DNA of 7,489 nucleotides from Labilithrix luteola (GCA_026225435.1 JAMFST010000590.1:1-7489), one strand, 5' to 3'. Shown: positions 1-7,489, counted from the stretch's first letter. The notes: generated by a model from the sequence alone, not told the origin. A program made the numbers and translations.

Positions 1-2762
1 AGCGTCCCGTGGTGGTGAAGACGGTGCGTCGCGATCACGTCCACGACGGATCGTTCCTCGCGCGCTTCCTCGACGAGGCCCGCGTCCAGGCGCAGCTCCA
101 TCACCCGAGCGTGGCGCAGGTGCTCGAGGCGTCGACCGACGAAGGCGGCGAGCCGTACACCGTCGTCGAGTACATCGAGGGGCGTCCGCTCTCCGAGGTG
201 CGCACCCGCGTCGCCCAGAGCGGGCAGAAGCTGCTGTGGCCCGAGGCCTGCTCCATCGGCCTCGAGATCGCCCAGGCGCTGGCCCACGTGCACGACCGCG
301 CGGCCTCCGACGGATCGCCGCTCGGGATCGTCCACCGCGATCTCAGCCCGCAGAACGTCATGGTCGGCTTCGCCGGCGACGTGAAGCTCATCGACTTCGG
401 CACCGCGCGCGGCCACAACCGCCGCTGCCACACCGTCGCCGGCGTGGTGTTCGCCAAGCCGGGCTACGTCGCGCCGGAAGTCGCGCGTCACGAGGTCGGT
501 GACGGACGGATCGATCTCTACGCCCTCGGCGTGATGCTCTGGGAGCTGGTCGCGGGCAAGCGCTTCTACGCCGGCGACGCGCAGCAACACCTGGAGAACG
601 CGGCGTCGGGCAAGCTGACGATGCCGGAGCTGGCGCCGCTCGGCCTGGCGCCGGCGGAGCTCGACACGGTCATCGCCATGATGACGGCGAACGATCCCGA
701 CGACCGCTACGCCGGCGCGGGCACCGCGGCCGCCGATCTCGCCAAGGTGCTGGCCAAGGCGCCGAGCACCACCAGCGGCGAGCGCGGGGTGCGTGGTCGC
801 GTGAGCGGCTTGATGCAGAAGCTGTGGCCCGGTGAGCCGGCCCGCGCGCGCAGCGAGTTCGCTCGTCTCCTGAAGGAAGCCCGCGCCAAGGTCTCGATGC
901 GGCGCGAAGGCTCGACCCCGCCCGCCTCCACCTCGATGGAGGCCGCGCGGCAGGCGAGCGAGGCGGATCCGCAGATGCTCCCCGGCACGCCCTACCGGCT
1001 GCTCGAGGTCATCGGCGAAGGGGCCAGCGGCACGGTCTACGAGGCCGAGCACGTCGAGCTCGGGCGCCGCGCGGCGGTGAAGGTCCTCTCGGCCGGCCAC
1101 GCCAGCGCCACCGACGCGATCGAGCGCTTCCGTCGCGAAGCCCGCGCCGTCGCCTCGCTCTCGCACCCGAACCTGGTTCACCTCTACGACTTCGGCCGCG
1201 CGCTCGACGGGCGGATCTTCTTCGCCATGGAGCTGCTCCGCGGTGAGACGCTCAACGACCGCATCGGCCGCACCGGCGCGATGGAGTGGCGCGAGGCGGT
1301 CCACGTGGCCATCGCCGTCAGCTACGCGCTCGAGGCGGCGCACGAGGCGGGCGTCGTTCATCGCGATCTCAAGCCGGCGAACCTGTTCCTCGTCGAGGCG
1401 AAGTCCCAGGGCAATCGCGACTCGGTGCGGGCGATCCCGCTCGACGGCGCGCCCCCCTCGTCGCGCACGCTGCGCGTCCGGGACCTGCAGACGCCCAGCA
1501 CCTCGCTCACGGTGCAGACGATCAGCAGCTTCCCGGCCAGCGCCACCCTCCCCTACGGCGTGAAGCTCCTCGATTTCGGCGTCGCCATGGCCATCGCCGA
1601 CGTGCAGGGGGAGGAGAAGCGGCAGCGTGGCTTCGCCGTGTTCGGGACGCCGGAGTACATGGCGCCGGAGCAGGTGGCGGGCGAGCAGGTCGACAAGCGC
1701 TGCGATCTCTACGCGCTCGGCTGCGTGCTCTACGAGCTCGTCACCGGCAGCCGCCCCTTCGCCGGTCCGTCCGCCGTGGTCGTCATGGGCAAGCAGCTGC
1801 GCGAGGAAGCGGAGCCGATGTCCTCGATCGTCAGCGGCGTCCCGCAGCCGCTCGAGGCGCTGGTCGCCCGGGCGATGAAGAAGTCGGCGGACGAGCGCTT
1901 CAGCGACGCGGCCGAGATGCGCACCGCGCTCGAGGCGCTGCTGGTCCCGATGGAGCTGGTCACGCCGGTCCTCGCGCCCCGTCGTCGCTCGTTCGTGCGC
2001 ACCTTCGGCACCGCGGCGATGGCCTCGGCTGCGCTCGCCTCGGCGGCCTTCTTCTTCGCCGACGGCGGGATGAGCGGCCTCACCGGTCGCGCGGTCGCCG
2101 CGGTCGAGCAGCTCCGCGAACGCTCCGGCGCCCCCACGGCCGCCTCGGCGACCGCGACGAGCGTGGCCGCCGCGACGGATCTGAGCTCCGCCACCGCCGC
2201 GAACGACGGCGAAGGCACCGCCACCGACACCACCACGGTGTCGGCGGCCCTCGCCCCGGCCGCTGCGGCACCGGTCACGACCGCGACCACGCAAGCCGCC
2301 GCCGCGATCCCCGCCGCTCCGTCCGCGGCCGTCGCCGCCATCAACGCCGCCAGCTCGCGCTCCGACGATCTCGTCGCCGTGAACGAGCACAGCGTCCACA
2401 GCGCGGCCGGCTCGCACCCGCGCGCCGACGACGACAAGCTCGAGGCCGCGCGCACCTTCGCCAAGGCGCACCCCAAGGATCCTCACGGCCTGCGCCTGTG
2501 GGCCATCGCCGCCGAGCACGCCGGTGAACGCGCCGAAGCGCGCCGCGCCGCCGACGCCTGGAGCAAGGCCGAGCCGACCAGCGAGCCGCGCATGTTCCTC
2601 GCCGGCCTCCTCGACGAGAGCGGCCGTCACACCGAGGCGCGCACCGTGCTCGCCGACTGGCTCGACGACCACCCGGAGTCGACCGACGCGCGCCGCATGT
2701 ACAACCGCATGGGCGGCGGCCTCGGCGCCGCCACCGTCAGCGCCCACTCCAGCGGGCGCTGA
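1..2762 (+). CDS. Tandem double Ser/Thr protein kinase with TM helix and periplasmic TPR-like tail (5' partial)
   Basis: This is a membrane-bound eukaryote-type Ser/Thr kinase with two catalytic domains. The frame is open to the left edge (RPVVVK), so the start and first glycine loop are missing. Residues are numbered from the GTG at 9. Kinase 1 (about 1-249) shows Lys4, Glu23, HRDLSPQN (109-116), DFG (129-131), APE (155-157), Asp169 and Arg233. The usual HRDxK lysine is Ser113, as in many myxobacterial kinases. After a basic linker (250-326), kinase 2 (about 329-645) shows GEGASGTV, Lys358, Glu377, HRDLKPAN (451-458), DFG (522-524), APE (552-554) and Asp566. About 50 extra residues lie between its catalytic loop and DFG. 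Arg658-660 precede an Ala-rich membrane helix (666-684), an Ala/Thr stalk (about 700-800) and TPR-like helices (about 807-900). Both domains keep the visible catalytic residues, so both are probably active. The tail is probably periplasmic. Substrates and ligand are unknown. Confidence 0.93.
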   Translation, partial: RPVVVKTVRRDHVHDGSFLARFLDEARVQAQLHHPSVAQVLEASTDEGGEPYTVVEYIEGRPLSEVRTRVAQSGQKLLWPEACSIGLEIAQALAHVHDRAASDGSPLGIVHRDLSPQNVMVGFAGDVKLIDFGTARGHNRRCHTVAGVVFAKPGYVAPEVARHEVGDGRIDLYALGVMLWELVAGKRFYAGDAQQHLENAASGKLTMPELAPLGLAPAELDTVIAMMTANDPDDRYAGAGTAAADLAKVLAKAPSTTSGERGVRGRVSGLMQKLWPGEPARARSEFARLLKEARAKVSMRREGSTPPASTSMEAARQASEADPQMLPGTPYRLLEVIGEGASGTVYEAEHVELGRRAAVKVLSAGHASATDAIERFRREARAVASLSHPNLVHLYDFGRALDGRIFFAMELLRGETLNDRIGRTGAMEWREAVHVAIAVSYALEAAHEAGVVHRDLKPANLFLVEAKSQGNRDSVRAIPLDGAPPSSRTLRVRDLQTPSTSLTVQTISSFPASATLPYGVKLLDFGVAMAIADVQGEEKRQRGFAVFGTPEYMAPEQVAGEQVDKRCDLYALGCVLYELVTGSRPFAGPSAVVVMGKQLREEAEPMSSIVSGVPQPLEALVARAMKKSADERFSDAAEMRTALEALLVPMELVTPVLAPRRRSFVRTFGTAAMASAALASAAFFFADGGMSGLTGRAVAAVEQLRERSGAPTAASATATSVAAATDLSSATAANDGEGTATDTTTVSAALAPAAAAPVTTATTQAAAAIPAAPSAAVAAINAASSRSDDLVAVNEHSVHSAAGSHPRADDDKLEAARTFAKAHPKDPHGLRLWAIAAEHAGERAEARRAADAWSKAEPTSEPRMFLAGLLDESGRHTEARTVLADWLDDHPESTDARRMYNRMGGGLGAATVSAHSSGR

Positions 2763-2811
2763 TCGGGTCTCCTCAGGTCTGCGGAGCGCACATGCCCGCG
2801 GGCGGGTGCGC
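2763..2811. terminator. Candidate hairpin after the double-kinase stop (weak)
   Basis: The two stop codons are separated by 10 bp (2763-2772). GCGCAC (2786-2791) and GTGCGC (2806-2811) can pair. Inside them, GCC/GGC (2794-2796 and 2801-2803) closes a CGCG tetraloop, with a 2x2 internal loop between the stems. The structure begins about 24 nt after the kinase stop, inside the 3' end of the lipoprotein gene. No T-run follows, so intrinsic termination is uncertain. Such GC-rich inverted repeats also arise by chance. Confidence 0.25.
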
Positions 2812-3582
2812 GATCTCGGTCAGGTGCTTCTTCGCATCGGTCGCGAAGCGCTCCTTGGGGAAGCGCTCCTGCGCCGCCGAGAACGCCAGCTTGGCGTTGT
2901 CGCAGTCGTGCAGCGCGAGGTACGCCGTACCCATCTCCATCAAGGTCGGGCCGAGGCGGTTCGACCGCGGGTAGATCTTCAGGAGCCGGTTGAACTCGCC
3001 GAGCGCCGAGGACGGGCGGTTGTCCTGCAGGTCGCCGTCGCCGGTCAGGTAGAGCGCGTCATCCGCCTGGTCGTCCTGCGGGTAGCGGGTCGCGTACTCG
3101 TGGCCGAGGATGCGCACCGCCGGCCAGTCCTTGCGGCCGTAGGCGGAGTCGAGCGCCGCGAAGTGCGACGCCTTGTCCGCCGGGACCGAGACCGGGGGCG
3201 GCGCGGGGGCGGCCGGCTGCGCGCGTTTCAGCTCGTCGATCTGCGTCGCCAGCTCGCTCCGCGTGGCGGTGAGATCCTTCCGCATCTCCTCCACCTGGTG
3301 CGACAGCTGCTCGTTCTGGCCGGTCAGGTCGTTCAGCCGCGCCTTGGAGCTGAGCACGTCGGTGCCCGTGTCGGCGTTGGCCTTGAGCGCGTTGTCCAGC
3401 CGCTGCTTCACTGCCTCGAGCTCGGCGCGCAGCGCGGCGTTGTCCTGGCCGAGCTTGTCCGTGTCGGCCTGCTCCTGCGCGGCCAGATCATTGTGCTGCT
3501 TGAGCGTGGCACAGCCGATGGAGCCAGCGGAGCTGACGGCCACCAGCAAGAGCACGGCCGAGGAGAGATGGCACGACGTCAT
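2773..3582 (-). CDS. CpoB/YbgF-like coiled-coil and TPR envelope lipoprotein
   Basis: The product has 269 residues. It starts with a hydrophobic signal peptide (about 6-23) and a plausible lipobox, SIGC, with Cys24 as the lipidation site. The next residue is Ala, which by the E. coli Lol rule favours the outer membrane. Residues 28-121 form a charged heptad-rich coiled coil. A Pro/Ala hinge follows (122-135), then about three TPR-like repeats (137-257) with motifs such as RYPQDDQADDALY and IYPRSN. This order matches CpoB/YbgF, which coordinates Tol-Pal with peptidoglycan synthesis, but no tol or pal gene is in view and lipidation is not usual for CpoB. The ATG at 3582 is the only reasonable start: no ATG, GTG or TTG lies between it and the in-frame stop at 3643-3645. 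The n-region has no Lys or Arg, and I see no clear ribosome binding site. The domain order is clear, but the CpoB role is uncertain. Confidence 0.85.
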   Translation of the reverse strand: MTSCHLSSAVLLLVAVSSAGSIGCATLKQHNDLAAQEQADTDKLGQDNAALRAELEAVKQRLDNALKANADTGTDVLSSKARLNDLTGQNEQLSHQVEEMRKDLTATRSELATQIDELKRAQPAAPAPPPVSVPADKASHFAALDSAYGRKDWPAVRILGHEYATRYPQDDQADDALYLTGDGDLQDNRPSSALGEFNRLLKIYPRSNRLGPTLMEMGTAYLALHDCDNAKLAFSAAQERFPKERFATDAKKHLTEIAHPPAGMCAPQT

Positions 3583-3700
3583 GCGACGTGTCGTTACTAT
3601 GAACCGGCCGCGAACTGTACCGGCACCTGCTCCTGTCGGGGCTCACCGAGACCGTCTGCTTGTGCATCCGCGCCGGCTCGCGTAGGCATTGGGCGCACGA
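3583..3700. promoter_or_regulatory. Divergent intergenic region, probable promoters of the lipoprotein and MATE genes
   Basis: These 118 bp separate two divergent starts and must hold the promoters of both genes unless these lie inside coding sequence. The only AT-richer patch is at 3591-3603. On the minus strand it gives CATAGT (3601-3596), a 4/6 match to a -10 box. That would place transcription start only about 7 nt before the lipoprotein ATG, which fits the lack of a visible ribosome binding site. On the plus strand the same patch gives TACTAT (3595-3600), also 4/6, which would leave a leader of about 95 nt for the MATE gene. I found no good -35 partner on either strand. ACCGGC occurs twice in direct orientation (3603-3608 and 3619-3624), 16 bp apart, possibly by chance. 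Confidence 0.3.
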
Positions 3701-5155
3701 ATGGCAACGGCCAGCGCCTCTGCCTCCGCAGCGTCCGCCCCCCCGGGGCCTGCGCTCTTTTCCGGCAACCCCTACCGGGTGATCCTGCGCCTGGCGATGC
3801 CCACGGTCATCGCCATGCTCTCGCAGAGCGCGGTGAACGAGATGGACGTGGTGTTCTTCTCCCGGCTCCCCTGCCCCGAGTCGTCCACCGCGCAGGCGGC
3901 GCTGCTCCCCTCGCTGATCATCGTCTGGCTCTTCGGCGGCGCCCTCAGCGCCATCGCGGTGGGCACGCTCTCGCTCACCGCACGACGCTACGCGGAGAAG
4001 AACTACCTCGACGCCGGCGCGGTCCTGGCCAACGCGGCGTGGTTCTGTCTCGTCGGCGGGGCGGTGCTCTCGGTCGTCGGCCTGGTCACCTTGCGGCCGA
4101 TCTTCACGCTGCTCATCGACAAGGAAGCCGTCCGCAGCACCGCCTACTCGTACACCTGGTGGCGCCTGCTGGGCGTCATCTCCATGGCCATGACCATGGC
4201 GGTGAAGGGCTTCTTCGACGGCATCGGGCGGACGCAGGTGCACCTGGTCGCCGCCATCGTGATGAACGTCTTCAATGTCCTGTTCTGCTGGCTGCTGATC
4301 TTCGGCCACTGGGGCTTGCCGCGCATGGGGGCGGAGGGGGCCGGCGTCAGCGCCTTCATCTGCACCTGGATCGGCCTCTTCATCATGCTGGCCTACGCCG
4401 CGGCCGAGCGCATGCGCTTCCACCCGGTGCGTTTTTCCAACCTGTCGCGCAAGATCACCTGGGACATCCTCAAGCTGAGCGTCCCGGCCGCCGCGGCCAC
4501 CGTCGTGATGATGGTCGGCTTCTCCCTCTTCGTGAAGGTGGCGAGCGTGCTCGACAAGGCGGACCCCACCGGCGGCACCATCCTCGACGCCAGCAAGTGC
4601 GGCGCGGCCGAGGCGGTCTACGGCGCGGCGACGACCGACATCGTGGCCATCCTCAAGCTCACCTTCACCGCCTGCCTCGGCTTCGGCACCGCCGCGGCCA
4701 CGCTGGTCGGCCAGGCGCTCGGCGCCAAGCGCCCCGACGACGGCGAGCGCTACGGCTGGGCGACGGTGCGCATCGGCGCGGTCATCTTCGCCGTGGTGGG
4801 CGTCTGTGAAGGGCTCCTCTTCACGCACCCGATCGTGAACTTCATCACCCAGTCGGAGGCGGTCCGCGAGGCAGCGCTGGTGCCGATGCGGATGGTGGGG
4901 CTGATCACGCCGGTCATCGCCATCGGGATGATCCTGAGCGAGGCGCTCTTCGGCGCCGGCAGCACGCTGTTCGTCGCCCTCACGCAGTTCGTCCTCATCT
5001 TCCTCCTGCTCGTGCCGCTCGCCTGGGTGCTGGCGCTGGCGATGCACCTCGGCCTGCCGGGGATGTGGATCGCCGCACTGGTCTACTTCGCCTTCGCCGC
5101 CTCGATCATGGCCGTCTACTTCCGCCGCGGGAGCTGGAAGAAGATCGTCCTGTAG
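3701..5155 (+). CDS. MATE-family multidrug/toxic-compound efflux transporter
   Basis: This is an inner-membrane exporter of the MATE family, whose members export cationic drugs or metabolites against Na+ or H+. The 484-residue length is slightly above the usual 450-470. About 12 helices are visible, starting near residues 27, 66, 108, 153, 180, 212, 257, 313, 355, 395, 423 and 453. Two pseudo-symmetric halves begin with RLAMPTVIAMLSQSAVNEMD and ILKLSVPAAAATVVMM. GTAAATLVGQALGAKRPDD (329-347) in helix 8 and its exit is a typical MATE signature. I chose the ATG at 3701. A TTG at 3689 would add four residues. Neither has a strong ribosome binding site. The N-terminus (1-18) is Ala/Ser-rich. The loops after helices 1 and 7 are both longer than usual, and each has one cysteine (58 and 300). 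Substrate and coupling ion cannot be read from the sequence. Transport of a lipid or a self-made metabolite is possible. Confidence 0.93.
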   Translation: MATASASASAASAPPGPALFSGNPYRVILRLAMPTVIAMLSQSAVNEMDVVFFSRLPCPESSTAQAALLPSLIIVWLFGGALSAIAVGTLSLTARRYAEKNYLDAGAVLANAAWFCLVGGAVLSVVGLVTLRPIFTLLIDKEAVRSTAYSYTWWRLLGVISMAMTMAVKGFFDGIGRTQVHLVAAIVMNVFNVLFCWLLIFGHWGLPRMGAEGAGVSAFICTWIGLFIMLAYAAAERMRFHPVRFSNLSRKITWDILKLSVPAAAATVVMMVGFSLFVKVASVLDKADPTGGTILDASKCGAAEAVYGAATTDIVAILKLTFTACLGFGTAAATLVGQALGAKRPDDGERYGWATVRIGAVIFAVVGVCEGLLFTHPIVNFITQSEAVREAALVPMRMVGLITPVIAIGMILSEALFGAGSTLFVALTQFVLIFLLLVPLAWVLALAMHLGLPGMWIAALVYFAFAASIMAVYFRRGSWKKIVL

Positions 5156-5240
5156 CGTTCGAAACCCGAGCCATCTCCGCTACCTGCAAGAGAAACAAAC
5201 TTTCTTTGCGACCCTTCCGCCGGCCAGGGCCCTACTGTCC
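5156..5240 (+). promoter_or_regulatory. Leader and probable promoter region of the second kinase gene
   Basis: These 85 bp lie between the MATE stop and the kinase start, on the same strand. Positions 5185-5208 contain only 8 G/C in 24 bases, in sharp contrast to the flanking sequence. This suggests a melting region or regulator site, so the kinase may have its own promoter as well as read-through from the MATE gene. No convincing -35/-10 pair is present. TTGCGA at 5206-5211 could be a -35 box, but the best -10 candidate (TACTGT, 5233-5238) is 21 bp away. AGGG at 5226-5229, 11 nt before the GTG start, is a weak ribosome binding site. Confidence 0.3.
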
Positions 5241-6431
<1,191 letters not shown>

Positions 6432-6450
6432 GGCCGTTCGTCTACCGGCC
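6432..6450. terminator. Candidate short hairpin between the second kinase and HEAT genes (weak)
   Basis: GGCCG (6432-6436) and CGGCC (6446-6450) form a perfect 5-bp stem with a 9-nt loop. The stem spans the 10-bp gap between the convergent stop codons and overlaps the end of the HEAT gene. Being symmetric, it could serve both transcripts, but it is short and has no T-run on either strand. Confidence 0.2.
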
Positions 6451-7489
6451 GCGCAGCACGGTGCACGCCGCGCGCGTGCGCACCTCGGGATCGTCGTCCG
6501 CGAGGAGCGGAGCGCCGCGACCGGCGAGGCCGAGCGCCGCGAGGTCGTCGAGCGCGGCGAGGCGCAGGCGACCCTCCGGCGAGCCGAGATCACGCTCCGC
6601 CGCGCCTTGCACGCTGCGGTCACCGGCGCGGGCGAGCGCGGCGCGGGCACGACTGGCGATGGCCGGCTGGTCCACCTGATCGAGATCGCGCAACGCCTTG
6701 AGCAGGTCGGGTGACTTCTTGTCCTCCGTGAGCCGGGCCAGGGCCGCCACGCGCACCCGCTGATCGTCGTCGGTCTGCAGCGCACGGATCGCCTTGCCGG
6801 TCGCCTCGCGATCCAGCGGCGCGATGGCGACCGCGTGCAGCCGGTCACGGATGGACGCCTTGCCCCCGGAGGCCAGCGTCCGCACGAGCAGCGCCTCCGC
6901 CGAGGCGATGAGCTCGTCGCTCGTCCGGCCATGCACCCGGAGCACCGCGCCGGCCGCCGCGATCGCGCCCGGCCCTTCCGCCTGGGCGAGCACCACGGCG
7001 AGCGCCTTCTCCGCCTCCGGGCCGTAGATCCCCGGCATGGTGTAGGCGACGCCGACATCCTCCCGCAGCGGCTCGTCCCCCGCGGTCCACAGATCCCGCA
7101 GCCGGTCGACCCGGCGGACCAGCACCCGCGCGCGCTCCTCACCCGCCCCCCGCGGCTTCGGCAGCGTGCCCATCGCCCGCACCGCCAGCATGCGCACGTA
7201 CGGATCGGGGTCGACCCGCGCCGCCTCGAAGAGCGCGTCCTCGTCCTCCTCGCTCTCCGCCCGGGCCGCGGCGCGCATCGCCGAGCGCCGCACCAGCGCG
7301 CTGCCGTCCTTCATCGCCCGCAGCCGCTCGTCGTGGTCGTTCTTGCGCACCAGGCCGCGCACCCCGACCGCGCGCCAGCCGTCGTCGGCGTCCTCGCGGT
7401 ACTGCCGGGCCGAACCTGCGCCGAGCGAGCCGTCCTCCACCCGCACCATCGCGCGCCCCGCCAGCAGGCGCCCGTACGGAGCGGGGTCG
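6442..7489 (-). CDS. HEAT-repeat protein (5' partial)
   Basis: The protein is an alpha-helical solenoid of HEAT or PBS-lyase-type repeats, a fold used for protein-protein scaffolding. Residues are numbered from the ATG at 7449. Repeat signatures with the D-x-x-V-R-x-x-A-x-x-A-L pattern are SALVRRSAMRAA (50-61), DPYVRMLAVRAMG (82-94), DQRVRVAALARL (229-240), EGRLRLAALDDL (292-303) and DPEVRTRAACTVL (320-332). Less regular helical repeats lie between them (about 125-225 and 250-275). The ATG at 7449 is probably internal: the frame stays open to the window edge, reading DPAPYGRLLAGRA just upstream, with no stop. A signal peptide or further repeats could therefore lie outside the window, and the cellular location is unknown. 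The gene ends 10 bp from the kinase stop on the other strand. I see no catalytic residues. A phycobilin lyase role is not implied, since this repeat family is widespread. The function is not recognised. Confidence 0.82.
   Translation of the reverse strand, partial: DPAPYGRLLAGRAMVRVEDGSLGAGSARQYREDADDGWRAVGVRGLVRKNDHDERLRAMKDGSALVRRSAMRAAARAESEEDEDALFEAARVDPDPYVRMLAVRAMGTLPKPRGAGEERARVLVRRVDRLRDLWTAGDEPLREDVGVAYTMPGIYGPEAEKALAVVLAQAEGPGAIAAAGAVLRVHGRTSDELIASAEALLVRTLASGGKASIRDRLHAVAIAPLDREATGKAIRALQTDDDQRVRVAALARLTEDKKSPDLLKALRDLDQVDQPAIASRARAALARAGDRSVQGAAERDLGSPEGRLRLAALDDLAALGLAGRGAPLLADDDPEVRTRAACTVLRGR

Noticed and set aside
9..11. GTG at 9 as the start of the first kinase
   Set aside because: It falls on the VAIK-type lysine motif (VVVK), so the glycine loop and true start must lie to the left of the window.
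1286..2527. Plus-strand open frame of 413 codons inside the double kinase, and the 248-codon antisense frame at 1730-2476
   Set aside because: Both lie within the kinase coding sequence, whose frame shows intact kinase motifs. The alternative products are low-complexity.
3689..3700. TTG at 3689 as the MATE start
   Set aside because: It adds only four residues (MGAR) and has no better ribosome binding site than the ATG at 3701. It is not excluded.
2524..4809. Plus-strand open frame of 761 codons
   Set aside because: It runs out of frame through the end of the kinase gene, antisense to the whole lipoprotein gene and out of frame in the MATE gene. Its translation is Arg/Gly/His/Ala-rich without domains, as expected from a high-GC shadow.
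3488..5047. Minus-strand open frame of 519 codons opposite the MATE gene
   Set aside because: Its product is a run of Asp/Glu/His/Arg/Gly-rich sequence with no hydrophobic core or motif. The plus-strand MATE frame explains this DNA fully.
5196..5209. Sigma-54 promoter at the AT-rich island (TTTGCG as the -12 element)
   Set aside because: No GG is present at the required spacing upstream.

Overview
The window is high-GC DNA with five protein genes and almost no non-coding space. The organism is most likely a member of the Myxococcota (myxobacteria in the broad sense). Three eukaryote-type Ser/Thr kinase domains lie in two genes within 7.5 kb. One has the HRDLSPQN catalytic loop common in that phylum, and another has the VGGMG glycine loop also common there. 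The phylum assignment is inferred from protein style, not from a marker gene.

Layout. (1) From the left edge to 2762 (+): the 3' part of a membrane-anchored double kinase. It has two kinase domains from different subfamilies, then one Ala-rich transmembrane helix, an Ala/Thr-rich stalk and a C-terminal TPR-like region. Its start and first glycine loop lie outside the window. (2) 2773-3582 (-): a coiled-coil plus TPR envelope lipoprotein resembling CpoB/YbgF, tail-to-tail with the kinase. (3) 3701-5155 (+): a 12-helix MATE-family exporter, divergent from the lipoprotein gene across 118 bp. (4) 5241-6431 (+): a second, smaller kinase with one C-terminal transmembrane helix and almost no periplasmic tail. 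(5) 6442 to the right edge (-): a HEAT-repeat protein whose start is outside the window, tail-to-tail with the second kinase.

Both kinase genes end exactly 10 bp before the stop codon of an opposing gene. Each junction has a GC-rich inverted repeat but no T-run. The two divergent or upstream gaps (3583-3700 and 5156-5240) each contain a short AT-richer patch in otherwise GC-rich sequence and are the likely promoter regions.

Taken together, the region looks like an envelope signalling neighbourhood: two inner-membrane kinases, a TPR lipoprotein, an exporter and a HEAT scaffold. Joint function is an inference from proximity only, because the genes do not form one operon. I found no mobile element, CRISPR array, RNA gene or phage-like gene. 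I do not see a clear new multi-gene system. The most unusual object is the double kinase, with its fused dissimilar catalytic domains and an insertion of about 50 residues in the second domain.
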